Assembly: GCA_016802295.1 (NCBI GenBank)
Contig: JAESIW010000118.1
Coordinates: 133,727 to 197,726, forward strand
Length of the DNA: 64,000 bases
Reading direction: 5' to 3'
Source of the DNA: Brachionus rotundiformis
Taxonomy: Eukaryota > Rotifera > Eurotatoria > Ploima > Brachionidae
Part shown: positions 35,395 to 48,219 of the stretch, piece after piece
How the letters are laid out: the number at the start of each line of letters is the position of its first letter
Numbering within the stretch: the stretch's first letter is position 1
The notes under the pieces: generated by a model
Told to the model about the DNA's origin: nothing
The model's input: the letters and a program-made list of their open reading frames with translations, nothing else
Database searches by the model: none
Position numbers and translations under genes: made by a program

Positions 35395-36027
35395 ATGGTA
35401 ACAAAAATAAAAATCATATTGTTATTTTGGATATCAAAAGTAAGATATATCATTAGTTATTTGATATATTTAAATTAATCGCTTTAAACAGTGTTTAAGC
35501 ACTGAAGGAACATCATGTGAATATTACCCTTATTATCCAAAAAACAAAACTGCTTTTCATATATAGTATTGTTTTATAATTAGGACAATTAATTAATAAT
35601 TTCCATTGATAGCTGTGAAAATGAATGTTGTGGAGGCCTAATTCCAATAACAAAGGAAAACCTTTGTTGCATGACAAGTAAGTCATGGATCGTTTATCCA
35701 ATTGTAGCGACATGTGTAACCATAACTTTAATAATTGTCTTGATATTTTTGTGTTCAAAATGCAAAAATCCTAAAAGTAATTTAAATCAGAATTCCCTTT
35801 TAATTATTAAAATAATTGTTTTTACTGTAGAAAAGATACATGTTGTCAACCATGTCAGCACTAATCTGAACAATGGCTTTCAGTCGGAAATGTTCTTTAT
35901 ACATAAAATTGATTCGCCACCAGCATATGATGAAATTACCCTTTTTAGACCTCAATCCGAGATCCAAAATGATACTAACAATACCACGCCAGTTCTTCCC
36001 GGAATGATAGGTCATAATAGCTACTAA
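35395..36027 (+). CDS. Small Cys-rich single-pass membrane protein with PPxY motif (CYYR1/shisa-like)
   Basis: Rebuilt from four short exons: 35395-35439, 35492-35565, 35613-35776 and 35831-36027, all in phase, 159 aa. Exon 1 gives a hydrophobic signal peptide (MVTKIKIILLFWISK). Exons 2-3 give a short ectodomain with Cys at CLSTEGTSC, then CENECCGGLIPITKENLCC, and a TM helix (IVYPIVATCVTITLIIVLIFL) followed by CSKCKN. Exon 4 gives a cytosolic tail with SPPAYDEITLF, a PPxY ligand for Nedd4-type WW domains. The last intron (35777-35830, 54 nt, ending TTTTTACTGTAG) is in-frame and open, so a simple ORF call would include it. The C-x3-CC-x(n)-CC, TM, PPxY architecture resembles CYYR1, VOPP1 and shisa proteins, possible adaptors for ubiquitin ligases or trafficking. 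The exact family is unproven. Confidence 0.7.
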
Positions 36028-37344
36028 GAAATTTAATTTATTTATGATAATTTTATAGAAACTTTTTAAAACTATATAAACAAAAAATCATAAGATTTGA
36101 AATTCAATAAAAGTCGTTTGGAATAAAATTTGAGTAAATTTTTATGTAGCGGAAAATTGCTATCAAAGGCATATTTATCTTAAATATTAGTGTTGTATCT
36201 TTTTTTTTTATTTGAACAAATTCAAAAAGCAATACCTCATTTTAATATAAGTTAGTTTAGTTAATTAGAAGTAGGACTCTTTAAATTACGCGTCGTTGCA
36301 AACATTTGCATCAAATAACTTTGACAGCCCTGCAGGTGGTACTAAAACAGGGCAACCATCAAATGAAAGACAAGTTGTGCTTAACTCTGGCGACTGTTAT
36401 AACTCTTTAACAAATCAGACAGACAGGTATTGGAATGCACTTGATGTAGGTTTAATAATAACAAAGTATGAATTAAAGAAGGAGAAAAGACGAAGGGATA
36501 CTGTAAATGCGGAATCCTATTGTAGCCACTGCTTGAGACTCGGCTAACACAGCATAAAATTACCACTTCTACTAAATATAGTACTAAATTCAAAGTTTAA
36601 AAAATTAGTAGTTTTTTTTAATTTTTTTAGGAATGAAATAAAAATTAAGGTTTAAAGACATAGTTTAATTATTGTAATAATTTGCTCTTTTACATGCATT
36701 CTACTTTACTGAAAATATATTAATTATATATTCAAATTTAAATTTAGTCTTTGAAAATATTTAACTATTTTATTAATCTAATTGTATCATCCATTTGATA
36801 AAACTAAAATTTTGCTATTTTTAAAATAAATTTGCTTTTTAATTTTTTCTGATACTCAACAAACCATCTAAACAAATCCTATTTTAAATAATTATTGTTA
36901 ATTTAATAGAAAAAAACAAATTATATCATGATTTGTTTTTCCTAAGAACTTAAATATGTTTCTGCAAATTTTATCATATTCTGAATAAAATATAAATGTT
37001 TATAAGAAAAAAATGGTTAAAATTTTTTTTTATTTTAAGATTTAAAAATTTTCGAATGGATGATTTTTTTTAATGATCTTTATCTTAATGAAATTTAAAC
37101 AAAATATTTTTTTATTAATAATTTTTTAATCTAACCTTTAGGCAACCAATTTAGAAACGATTAAAAAAATAAAGTTTAACTACTTTATTAATATTTCAAA
37201 AACATAAATATAATAATTTAATAACACAAAAAAAAGATTAGTGCTTAAGAAAAAATTAGTAAAAATTAGTTAATCTAAATAATAAGGATATTATGACTGG
37301 TAAATTTAGAGAATATAAAATGATTATATGCCAAATGTTTGAAT
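36028..37344. other. Convergent spacer with a GC-richer relic at 36285-36560
   Basis: Mostly AT-rich. The segment 36285-36560 is less AT-rich and open for 83 codons (NFDSPAGGTKTGQPSNERQV and a basic KKEKRRRD stretch) but matches no family I recognise. It is probably a mobile-element fragment or chance ORF. Confidence 0.35.
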
Positions 37345-37987
37345 TTAGAGATCTAATCCCATATTGATTACGTGACCTTGTTCTTCATTTGTGAAAAATT
37401 GCTTCATAAATTCGCTGAATAAATTGTAATCCATTTTCTTTTTACCATTTTCAGTAACAAAATCATAAGCTTTTTTTGCAGCCTCTTCATCAATTTCCCA
37501 TGTAGACATCATGATTACAAATTCCTCTTTCAAGACGTTTCTATCATCAAAAAATTCATTGGCTCTGAATAGAGCTTTATGTAAGCCTTCATACCATTCA
37601 GGAAAAGAGCCATTTTGTCTCACATGCATGATTATATCATTCATCACATCTAGCCATTCATCTAAATCGATAGCACCGTCCTTATTGGCATCACCTACTT
37701 CGCACAAATCCCAAAAGTATTTTTGGAAGTTTTGTTCCAAACGTTTTCTCAAAATTTTGAGACGTGAGTTTTTTTCAGCGTCTTCCTTTGGCACAATGGT
37801 CTCAACAGCTGCCAAAAAATCATCCCAAGTCACAATACCATCGTTGTTAGTATCTTTAAAATATTAAATTGTAAGATATTTGTAAAAATACACTTGTATA
37901 CATTTAATACAAATTACCTAAAGTTAAATTGTAGTATTTTCTCAATTTTTTTTCGAGAGTTTGATTTTGAATTTGGTCTCGTGGCAT
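37345..37987 (-). CDS. EF-hand calcium-binding protein (calexcitin / sarcoplasmic CBP-like)
   Basis: Cytosolic calcium buffer or sensor. Two exons (37987-37918, 37853-37345) join in phase to 192 aa, the size of the calexcitin/SCP family. The first loop DTNNDGIVTWDD is created by the splice junction, and the second DANKDGAIDLDE is canonical. The third region (FFDDRNVLKEEF) and a C-terminal one are degenerate, as usual in this family, where some of the four EF-hands lose binding. Spacing and the LTL-D-NNDG--TWDDFL start resemble invertebrate calexcitin, which links calcium to K+ channels and ryanodine receptors in neurons. That role is only family knowledge. The first exon is short (23 codons), and its ATG is the only one in frame upstream. 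Confidence 0.82.
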
Positions 37988-38525
37988 TTTGATTTATTGC
38001 TTTAAAAGTAATTTTTTCTTTCTTAAACCTTTGAAAAAAAAGAAACTATAGATGAGTATTTATAGGAATTATGAGCTACTCTTCTAGATTTATCTCACTA
38101 AGATATTGTTCGAACTGAGCAGATACTTGCACTCGAAAATGAATGGATATTTTTACTTAATTTAGCATAGTTTTCTTAATATGGCAGCAATTTCTTAATC
38201 AGGATTGGTTCAAACTCAGCCTTCTAGAAGAGAAATTCAATCAGCACTAAAATAATTATAATTCTGAAGTTATCTCGGAGCCAAAGTTAATAAAAACAGA
38301 ATAATTTATTCTTCTCAATTGGGTTTTTATTTTTCCTTGTAACCTAATTTTTTAAATTATATTAATTAAAACAAACGAATTATCTATTCCTGTTTTTGAT
38401 CTGCACTTATTCTTAGAGAAGATTAAATTACGTTTTCATTCATCCAGGTCTGATTAAGAAAAAAAAACATTTTAGACGATATTTTTATTAACATTTTAAG
38501 ACTTATAAAAAAAATCTAAAAATGT
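37988..38525. other. Spacer, EF-hand gene-RPL28
   Basis: About 540 bp with the upstream region of the EF-hand gene and the 3' UTR of RPL28, including an AATAAA-type signal on the minus strand near 38485-38490. Otherwise nothing recognised. Confidence 0.5.
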
Positions 38526-39233
38526 TTAATCTTTTTTGGCTGAAGCTGGTTTGGCAGCTGGAGCAACTTTGCTTCGTTGAGCACGCATCAAAGCGCTTGC
38601 ACGTCTCAAAGCAGCCATTTTCAAGTCTTTTCGATATCTGGTTTTGCGTAAAGAGTTTCTAATCTTGTTCAATACACGTCTTGGACCAGAAGAGGTTTTG
38701 AAAGTAACTGTGTTCAAATTTTTGGCTGGTTTGTTTCTGAAATTAGTTTTTCTGGTGGTCAAAACAACGCCATCACCTTCTTGGGTTGGAGCAACTCCGA
38801 CTGTTTTGCCTTGGACTAACCCGTTGAAACGGAACGAATTTTTTCCTTTCAAATTGTTTGGTTCCTTAAAAATAAAATATCAAATATAAATAATCTAGCA
38901 ATAGATAAATATTTTAAAAGCCCTCATAAAAATCTTATAAAAAAATTCAGCATCTAAAGTGTACAAAACTCTTTATGATCGCTACTACCAAAAGAATTTA
39001 ATCACAGGGCCTTCAATAAAGATAAATTTCCTTCATAAAAAAATTTTTTCATCTCAAGGGTGTATGCACCCATAAGTTCGCTACTACCAAAAATTTTTTA
39101 ATCTTGAGGATATCAAAGGAAAGAAAACAAAAAAAGGAAACGTACATACAGTTGTGAATGTTTGACCATGAGCTCCCTTTAACAAAAAGGCCGAGTTGTT
39201 CCTTACAACCATCCATTGCAAATGTGAAGACAT
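38526..39233 (-). CDS. RPL28: 60S ribosomal protein L28 (eL28)
   Basis: Cytosolic large-subunit ribosomal protein, 140 aa (human 137). Exon 1 (39233-39150) encodes MSSHLQWMVVRNNSAFLLKG and AHGQTFTT; exon 2 (38864-38526) begins EPNNLKGKNSFRFNGLV and continues with the typical basic TVGVAPTQEGDGVVLTTRK and KMAALRRASALMRAQR. The Ala/Lys tail (KPASAKKD) is usual for eL28. The 285-nt intron contains two related snoRNA-like elements on the same strand. Such elements are often hosted by ribosomal protein genes. Confidence 0.96.
38945..39008 (-). ncRNA. Candidate box C/D snoRNA in RPL28 intron (copy 1)
   Basis: On the host-gene strand a C-box-like GTGATTA (39005-38999, 6/7 to RTGATGA) is followed by GGTAGTAGCGA (38989-38979) and ends in a D-box CTGA (38950-38947), about 59 nt from C to D box. 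The 11-mer is the exact complement of UCGCUACUACC, a universally conserved stretch near the 3' end of eukaryotic 18S rRNA (known from memory, not searched). A snoRNA guiding 2'-O-methylation of 18S is a reasonable reading. A clear terminal stem and a good D' box were not found, so it remains a candidate. Confidence 0.5.
39053..39109 (-). ncRNA. Related snoRNA-like element in RPL28 intron (copy 2)
   Basis: A second copy of the guide-like GGTAGTAGCGA (39088-39078), 99 bp from the first and preceded by the same ATTAAA-T-TTTT context. A perfect 6-bp terminal stem (CTCAAG 39109-39104 with CTTGAG 39058-39053) and an inner hairpin GGGTG/CACCC (39058-39071) surround it. C and D boxes are poor, so this copy may be decayed or another RNA class. 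The shared 11-mer argues against chance. Confidence 0.4.
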
Positions 39234-41947
39234 TTTGAACTCTGGTTAGATAATATCTCTAAATAAAAGAACATTGCTTTAGTAAGTGCCTAATGCGGAT
39301 AAGAAAAAGCTTAAAGTAATTGGTAAAGATTTTCAATTTTTAGTTTCATATTTTTGATTGCTTTGCTTGCATTGCAAATCGTGAGCACGTTTCAAGAAAA
39401 ATTTTAAGCATTTAAGAGAGTATATGCATTGAACTCGTTTTTTACACAAAACGATGAAAATAATTTGCAATATAAAAATATTTTTTAAAAAAGAAACTGA
39501 TTTTAAAATCAGTTGGCGATTAAAAAAAAATTTGTCTTAAATTTCAAAAGAATTTTGGAAAAGATTTACTGAATTGCTTGTAAATACAAAATGTAACTTC
39601 AGTTCAATTTTTTACATATCACAATTAGTCAAATTTGTTCTTTTGAATTATTTATAGAAGTAAGATAGTTAATTTTAATTTTGTTATAAATAAAAATATA
39701 TTAGTAATATATAAATCTATCCTTTTTCTTATAATGTTAAGCAAAAACTATACCTATTCCAGATATTAAATAAAATATTCAAATTTAAGACACTAATAAC
39801 ATTATAAATAGGATTAAGGAAATGTTACTTTAGAAACTCAGATAAGTGATAAATTGAATTGAAAAAAAAATTCCAATTAAATTAAATGTTCAACAGTATT
39901 CAAAATAATTATCGATAAATTAATTTCTAGTCTATACAAAATTGCATTATACAAACACGATATGTTTTTCTTTAAGTTTAATTAAAATAACTTTATTAAT
40001 AGATTAAGAAAATTATCTTAATAAAGGAAGTTTCAGTTAATTTTCAAATATTTCTTTACGAAAATTGGATCAATATATATTTTTTAAATATCTGATATTG
40101 CTTTCATTCTTAATTACTAGGCTACTTTTAATCAGAATAATTTTTAGTTCTTATTTGTTCTATTCATTTAGAAGCTTAGAAATTTTTGTGCAATTTACGT
40201 TGAAAGAAGATAAAAATATCTTAGTCTAAAAACTTAGATTAGAGAATTGAGCATTTGTAAGCTGTTTGTTTCTAATTTTTGTTGATCAAAAGATTTTAAT
40301 TTACCATCATTATGACTTCATTCAACTGATGAAATTTAAGAAGCTCTCAAATACATCTTGTATTTCAATTTCAAATAGATAAAAGATATTTGATTTCAAC
40401 AAGATTGGAATGTTTATCTATATATATACATACATCTAAAATCTCTGAATAAACTTTCCGTTTTAACTAGCATGAATGAATATCCAATAAAGTGATTCGT
40501 TTTGTAAAATCCTTTCAGATGATACAAATTTATATTCGCGTCTAAAAAACTATCTAAATATATCTTGTATTTTTATTAAAAAAAGGGTAATTACTTATTA
40601 TTATAATTGTTTTTAAATATGAAAAAATATAACTAAATGAAAATAATTGTAAATATAATAAAAAAAATTTTAAATAAAAGACTAAATTAAAAATCGTTTA
40701 ACAATCGACGAATTTCTAAGCGGTGATAAGCGGCCTTCGTCAAGATATAAGATTTATATTCGTTGATTATAAAATATAATCCTTTAAAATGAGTAAAAAT
40801 AATATTTTAGTATTTGTATAAAAATTCATTTAATAATATTACTGAAAACTTAATTTTTTTTATAAATATTCAAAATTTAATTTTAAATTTCACAAAATTT
40901 TAAAAAATTCAAAATAATACAATTGGTTTTATAAGTTCGGCATGGCACAAAATATAAATTATTGTATCAAAAGGTAATTTAAGCTTAAGTATATTTTCCA
41001 AAAATATAATCCAAAATTTACTTTTACTCCAATAAAAAAATTGTCTTTTCCATCAAAAAATATCTAAAATTTGACTTATTTTCTATTTCTAAATTAACTC
41101 TACAATTTTTCAAATATTAATTTTTTTATTAGAGTAAAAGTTATTTTTGGAAATATCCTATTAACAGGGTATTTTCTAGCTAATTAAATTTTAATTTTTA
41201 TAAAATAGAAATTAACTCTAAAATAAAAAGATTGGATTTGGGCTTTACTTGGAGTCGTTAATACAAGGACAATGAGGGACGGTACATTAAAACCTGATTT
41301 CTATGACGATGCTTTAAATATCCGTTGCAGCATCAACTTGTTTAATTAATAAAATTTAATTTTTTTAAAATTTTAAAATTTTTGAGATCAAATTTTTCAT
41401 TCAAAAATTTAAATAAACTTTTTTTTGTGAATAATTTAAGATACAAAAATATAATTTGATATAGCTTTCCTGTCAGATAAAGAAAATTTTAATTTTTATA
41501 ATACTTATTTCCGACATATTTCACACGAAAATGAAAATTTAAAAAAATATTGCAACAAAATAACTCAAATTTATCTTATTTTATTTTATGATAAATTTAC
41601 CCGTACATGTATAAAGCTTGAAATTATTTTATTATAAGAAAAAAATAAAAAAGCATAAAATATTATAAAAGTTATTCAGCATGAAGCCTTTGTTTTTTGA
41701 AAAATTATAATTTTTTAATATTTGAAAAAAATGTCAACATCATCAAATTTTCAATGCGTTTATGGCCCAAAAAATGGCTTCTGAAAAATCTTAAGGTGCA
41801 CAACTTTGTGCTATATTAAAAAACTTATCGAAGACAAAATTAACACTGATTTACTTTAGAATTTATTTTATAAGTTTTTATAATTTTATTTGTTTTTATT
41901 ATTAATTTTATAACGATTAATCTTTATCATTTTGCTGAGGATTCGAG
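39234..41947. other. Intergenic spacer, RPL28-epsin (divergent)
   Basis: 2.7 kb between divergent genes, AT-rich throughout, with an alternating TA tract near 40418-40432. A slightly GC-richer patch at 41230-41345 starts with TTGGATTTGGGCTTTAC, close to TTGGACTTTGGGCTTTAC at about 31065, which hints at a dispersed repeat. No gene recognised. Confidence 0.4.
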
Positions 41948-43678
41948 ATGGATGCCATTACGAATTTTTTGCCTATGTGGAAAATTAAAGAACTGAAAGA
42001 TAAAGTGTACTTATTTTAAAAATGATATTCATCATGCCTTATAATTTTCAATTGAAGGACCAATGTAGTCATGAACTATACTGAGGTAGAAGTGAAAGTG
42101 CGTGAGGCAACCAATGATGAAGCTTGGGGTCCACATGGTACATTGATGCAGGAAATTGCCCAGTATACTTTGACCTATGAACATTATTCTGAAGTAATGG
42201 GAATGTTATGGAAACGAATGTTTCAAGAGAACAAAGAAAATTGGCGCAATGTTTACAAATCACTTCTTTTGTTAACTCATTTGTTAAAAAATGGCTCCGA
42301 AAAATGTGTTACTAGTGCACGAGAACACTTGTATGATTTGCGAAGTTTGGAAACGTTCGCCTTTGTTGACGAAAATGGAAAAGATCAGGGCATTAACATC
42401 AGAATCAAAGTCAAAGAGATAATTGAGCTTATTCAAGATGATGAGCGAATTAGGGAGGAACGAAAAAAGGCTAAAAAGAATAGAGAAAAGTTTTCTGGTT
42501 ATTCGACCTCGTCAATGGGATCTTTTGGTACGAGTAGTAAGTCCTATGATGACTTTGGTTCTTATTCTTCAAAAAGTCGCGATCTTGACGATAAAGATTG
42601 GCGAAGAAGTAATTCACCTACATTTGGAGAAAGAATTAGTGATTTGAAGTCAAAAGTAAAAGACATCATTGAAACATCGACAAATCCAGATTCTGAACCT
42701 AAAAATAAAGCTACCGATACCATCTATTCAGATTCGGATGAAGAACCTAAAAAAAAAGCTGATCCTTTTTCTGACTTGTCAAAGCGTTCATCGCTTTTTG
42801 CCAATTTAGATGCGCCAAGCAAAACAAATACTAAAAGTTCAACAGTTTGTTAAATATATATCATTTTAGATAATTTTAATTTAGATTTCTTAATTTAGAA
42901 TACCAGAAGTACGACAAAGTTAGAGCCAATAAAGTTAAACAAAAATTTTATACAAAAAAAAGGTGAAGAAAATAAGTCGAGTTCAAATTCTCAGTTGCCA
43001 TCAAAAACCGTTGATCTGTTTGACTTTGGGGATGATGAATCCTCTAAAAATCAGAACACTTCAACAATGGATGATGACTTTGCTGATTTTGGAGATTTTG
43101 TGACGCCTGTGGCTCCAATAACAGAACCAGCCAAGAACATAGACTTGTTTAGCTTGGACGCGGTTCAAAAGCTAGAAGACAATTTATCAGTAGCAGAGAA
43201 ACCTCAAAACGACGTAGACTTGTTTTTTTCGGTACCTTCCAACCAACAACCGCCGAATGATCAAGATCTTTTTTCGGTTTTTTCAAAAAATCCAATCCCG
43301 ACACCAATTCAAACCTCATTAACAATGCCAAACATTTCATTAAATCAAACTTGGAATCAAAATACAGTTACACCAAATAATCAACTTCCAACAAATTCAA
43401 TAAATGAAAATGTTAAAAGAGTGACAAATACTAATTCGATTTGGGACAAACTTGGTCAATCAGTTGACATAAACTTAGATAATTTAACTCCTCATTCGAA
43501 AGGATTAAGCAATAAAAGCAATCAAAATAACATTCCATTGAAAGAATTAATGGGTCAGAGTCTTCAAAGTCCAAAAACCACTACTAATTCGCCAATGTCA
43601 CCAGGTTCAAGTTCAGTAAATTCTAAGCCAAACACTCAAATGAATTCAAATAATAACGTTAATTTATTTGATTTCTAA
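41948..43678 (+). CDS. Epsin-related ENTH-domain protein (CLINT1/epsinR-like)
   Basis: Clathrin-accessory protein that bends membranes and sorts cargo, probably at the trans-Golgi network and endosomes. Three exons (41948-42006, 42058-42844, 42899-43678) join in phase to 541 aa; introns are 51 and 54 nt. The ENTH domain covers about residues 8-155: MWKIKELKDKVTNVVMNYTE, REATNDEAWGPHG, LWKRMFQENKENWRNVYKSL, GSEKCVTSAREHLYDLRSLE, ENGKDQGINIRIKVKEI. The unstructured tail carries acidic D-F-G/DFADFGDF motifs and DLFDFGDD for AP-1/GGA gamma-ear or clathrin binding. No ubiquitin-interacting motifs or NPF repeats are evident, which favours epsinR over epsin 1-3. The ATG at 41948 starts a short first exon with the amphipathic N-terminus. 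Confidence 0.9.
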
Positions 43679-46600
43679 GATATTATATCTAATTTTGTAT
43701 ATAATGAATGAATTAAAATTCGGTTAGTTTAAATTGATATTTTAAAAAATGACTAGCCGTTTTATAGAGAGCCTTTTTATATTTATTAGAAAAAAAGAAA
43801 AAAATCTTTATTAGAGCTGAAATTTTATTCATTAATTGTTTAAATTAATTTTGTAAAATGAAATAAAACTTGGAAAATATATTTAACTTTATTTATTTTA
43901 ATTTGGCTTTATTAAAGCTTGAAATTTTGATTAAATAACATTTAGGAGATTAGATTAAAAAATTTATTGGTGATTAAGAAAATATAATTGAAACTAACTA
44001 ACTGAAATTAGTTATATCTCATTTAATTTTTGCTAAATTATAAAAAATTTTGTCAATTCAACATTTTGCTGATTGAATCTGATGTGCAGTCGATATAGAT
44101 AGCTTTATGAAATTTGATTATTTGTTAGCAGAAGTCTAAGAAGAACTTTGAGTATCATGCTCTATAATTTAAATAAAAAAGTTAAAACCGTCAAAAATAT
44201 ATTTGAGTCATTTTCACCGGACAAAGATGAAGACGCAATAGATGTAAAGCAGCTGTTAAATATTTCAATTTGTTCAACGGGATTTTTTACCTTTGTATCA
44301 TCCCAAAATCATTTGCAGACTTTTACAGTTGATGCAACTTTGAATGTTTTAAACTTTTAGAAAAAAAGTTATTTATTTTTTTACACTTTGTTCTGTTCTT
44401 TTGTACTGAACTTCACAAAACCCAATAAATTTAGTCTCGCCATGGTAGCTACCAATTTACATTAAAAAAAATAGTTTTAGTCCAGCCCAAATTCATAAAC
44501 TTCAATTTGTAACAAATGCTTTTTTTTTTATTTTCAATCTTGTTTGAAAACTTATTGTAGAAGAATATTTTTAAAGATATTTATTAAGTTTTTTTTGTTT
44601 ATTTGTAAAAATTCTGATCGAGCACATGCTCCTTCAGAAAATTATTAAATTCTTGGCTTGACTCTTTATATGTGGAATTCTAGATGCAAATCATGAACAA
44701 TATTTTGTAATGATTGATAAAACTATAAATGTTTGAATTAATTCTTATTATTTAAAATGTTAATTTAACTAATTTTCAGCTTACTTTTCAAAGCTTTAAT
44801 TTGCCATTAGTTTGAGGTATTTGAATTTTAAATTTTGAAAAGAAAGCTGTAAATTTCTGTCTTTTTGAAAACTTTATATTTAAGATAGATTTCTTCATAT
44901 AAGACTGCATTTTACATTAATATTTAGCTATTTAGTATTTCATCCATTCATCAGTATAAATTTTTTTTGAATGAAATTCTAAATATTTGACTGTAAAATT
45001 TGCTAAATCCTATTATATTAAAAACACTTTAAGGTAATATTCTGCGTTAACTAATTGTCGGCAAACGTATTCCAAACTTTAATGATCAAAATAAAATGAT
45101 CATACTCAAAAATTATTATGACAGTAAGTTTTGAAAATATTTTTTTTATCAATAAACTTGTCCCATAATGACATTTTCTAAGTTAAAATTATTTTTATGT
45201 CTGTAAATTTAAAAAAAAATTAATAGATGCAGAATTATATACAAACTCGGTTTTGGTTTACCATGCTTTATTATAAATGAAAATCTATCTCTGCATTAAA
45301 ATTTTAGATTAAATAAATTCTATAAAATTTATAAAAAAATTATTTTCGACTTTTTATTTTTAGATTTAAATTTAGATCATAAATTTCTCTGATACTTCAA
45401 TATGCCATCTTTTATCTAAATTTAAATCTTAAAATAAAAAGTTTTGAAGTATAATAATATAAGATCTATCTTTCTTGTTATTAAAATAAGTCACAATCCT
45501 ATAAATTTAAATTCCTTTTTCAAAATTATTATACATTTAAATTTTTTGATTAAATCTTCATCCTTAGCACAATTGATATTTTGTCTAAAACAGTATTAAT
45601 ATAATACTTCAACTGATATTTTATTACAAATATTTCATTGTAATAATTCTAACATTAGTTAATCATCTAGAATATATAGTAGAATTAACAGTAAAACTTT
45701 GGCTAAATAAAAATAAATAAACTTCATCTTTTAATTATTATTAATAAACGACCATCAATAAAAACTTAAGAAATAAACTGAATCTTTTTTAAAAATATAT
45801 TTTTCTGGACTTAAATTATTAGCCTTCTAGACACTAATAAAATTTTTCAAAAATGTTTTGTATAAAAAAGAGAAAAATGAATATAAAAAGATAAATATTA
45901 AATTATTAGTCTGAACATTAAAAAGTTTAATGTATTTGAAAAATTTTAACAGCAGTAAATCAAAAATATGACAAAGAATCTTGATAAGCTACAAATGAAA
46001 ACGTCCAATTGATTATATGAATTTAGATAAAGCTCTATATTTTATTTGTTAACCTTTGTTAAGACTCATTCAAATATAATTTATTTGAGGGATTTTATTA
46101 AAATAGACATCATAAAAAAAGTAGTTGAAGCATAAATTTTTGATTTCTCAAATTTAGAACTCTTTTAGCTTAAAAAATTAGACTAATTTCATGATCCCAT
46201 TAATGTTTAAATTTAGTTCTAAATAACCAATTAGACATTTTGCAATTATGTTGTCAAATTTTTAATTTAAATATAATACCGAGTGAACTGTCGCACACTT
46301 AGGCTAAACGAAGTGACTCTCCCTCAGGCCTCGAAGAAAGAGCCGCATAAAATTAAAAGACGGTTACCAATTTGTGAGTTTTTTCATCTAAATCAAATAA
46401 TAATCTAAATTTCAAATTTAACAATAATTGAATTTTATCGTTTTAAAAAATCTTCAAAATTTGACAAACATAAATCTTGAAAGATAAAATGAGCTTAGTC
46501 AAATTAAATAAAGAGAGCTTAATAATAAATTAACAAAATTGGATTAAGTCGGCATGTCCATAATTATAATTTTCAAAATTTTTTAAGTTTACTTTTTTCT

Positions 46601-48219
46601 AAATAATTAATTTCAAAAATAGTTTAAAATTTTTTGCGACCAATTTACACAATTAGAATAGAACATTTTTATAAATTTGGATAAATTATTAGAACTGAAA
46701 AGAATTTAAATTAGTTAAGTGATTACTGTTCTTTCTGCTTTTAACAAAAATCTTAGCTTCTTCAATAATTAAAAAAATTACAATAATTTATTTAAAAAAA
46801 AAAGAATTTTGGAATTAATATTTTTCTTGTCAACTAGTCAACTAGGGAACAAGAAAATAAACAACAATTCTAGAATTATTTTATTTAGGACATTTCAGAT
46901 TGTGAAGTTGTTGATTTCACAAGAGTGATAATCAGAAAAAAAATCTTATCAAAAACATATGTTTTATTATATTAAAGCGGTTTTTGAGTATGTGTACAAT
47001 ATTGGATTTGGTTGCTATGCCAATCAATTTTAAAAAAATAGGATATGTGAACTCAAAGTGTATTTTCATATTAAAATTTGTATATGAAGCGATTTCTAGC
47101 CGAATAAAAATCAATAAAAAAATTTGCTTAAACGACTAATTGATTGTACTTAAGTTACGAATAAACTAAAAGAATAATATAAACCTTTCATTTTAATATT
47201 CTTTCATTTTTTACGTTCAGCATTTTTAATTTTGGTTAAATTAATGTTTTTTTTTGAATTTTACTAATTAATTTACCTTTACTTTTTTCATTTATCGAAA
47301 AATTTCCATTAGAATCACATGTTAATTTATTATATTTTATGACTTTTAAAATTAGTGCTCATGTTTTTTGAAATGACTAAATCCCTCACTTAATTTCAAT
47401 AATTTTATTCAAATTTTTTTGAGGCTAATTATTAAAGTGAACAAATGTCGATGCTCAAATAAATTATTTTCTTTAAAATTATGACATTTTAAAGAAAATT
47501 CTCAAAGTTTATTTTAGTGGATTAGTGAAAACATTTTAATGAATTATCATTAAGGATAAAATGAGTATTGAAATTGTTGGCTTAAACAAATTTTGAATTC
47601 GTTTGTGTAGAACGCCGTCAATTTGAAATCAATTTGAAACTTAATGATGTAACAAATAAAACTTAACTCGAGGCTTAATTAAAGTTTGTTTTAAAAATTG
47701 AAGTAATATTAGTGTGAGATTATAAAAAACTGACTTAAAACACTCACAAAAAAATTAAATTCATATAGAGGTATAGGTAGATTAAATATTTGGCAATTTA
47801 GCTTTGAGTCGGTTGGTTTCCATGCGGTGTAATCAGACCGATAAGAGGTCGGTTGTTGATTTTAGGTACTAAAACCCAATTGCATACAGATCTATATTAG
47901 TTAAGCCAAGATATTTTTAATAACAAAAGAAAGAATTTTAATGGGTATTTTATTAAAGGTAATTTTGTTTTTAAATAATCTTTTTAGAGACTATTATTTG
48001 TTAGGTTCTATGTTTTCAATTGTAAAAAAATCCCTCAGTTTGACGTCCAAATATTAAAACCAGCCGTACTTGATTTAAGCGCTCTTTCGTTTTAAGCTCA
48101 GGTATTTGCATAAATTCGACTCAATCTTAATTGAATAAACAAGCCAACTTTTTTTAAAATCATTTTTCAGAAAAATAAACTTATTTTTGGAATTATTTTT
48201 TATTTAGGTTTTTTTCTAA
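43679..48219. other. 4.5-kb intergenic region
   Basis: Very AT-rich with no convincing gene. A 70-codon ORF at 44148-44360 is moderately mixed in composition but isolated. GC-richer patches occur at 46278-46365 and about 47800-47890, the latter with a short ACCGA/TCGGT inverted repeat; both could be mobile-element remnants. A TTTTATTTAG just before the next gene (about 48200-48210) could be a splice acceptor for an upstream non-coding exon. Confidence 0.4.

Noticed and set aside
44148..44360. 70-codon ORF in the 43.7-48.2 kb gap
   Set aside because: Somewhat mixed composition, but no family, no partner exons and no clear gene borders; not enough to call a gene.
47800..47890. Structured RNA or spliced-leader gene
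   Set aside because: A short ACCGA/TCGGT hairpin is present, but no spliced-leader donor, Sm site or recognisable fold was found.
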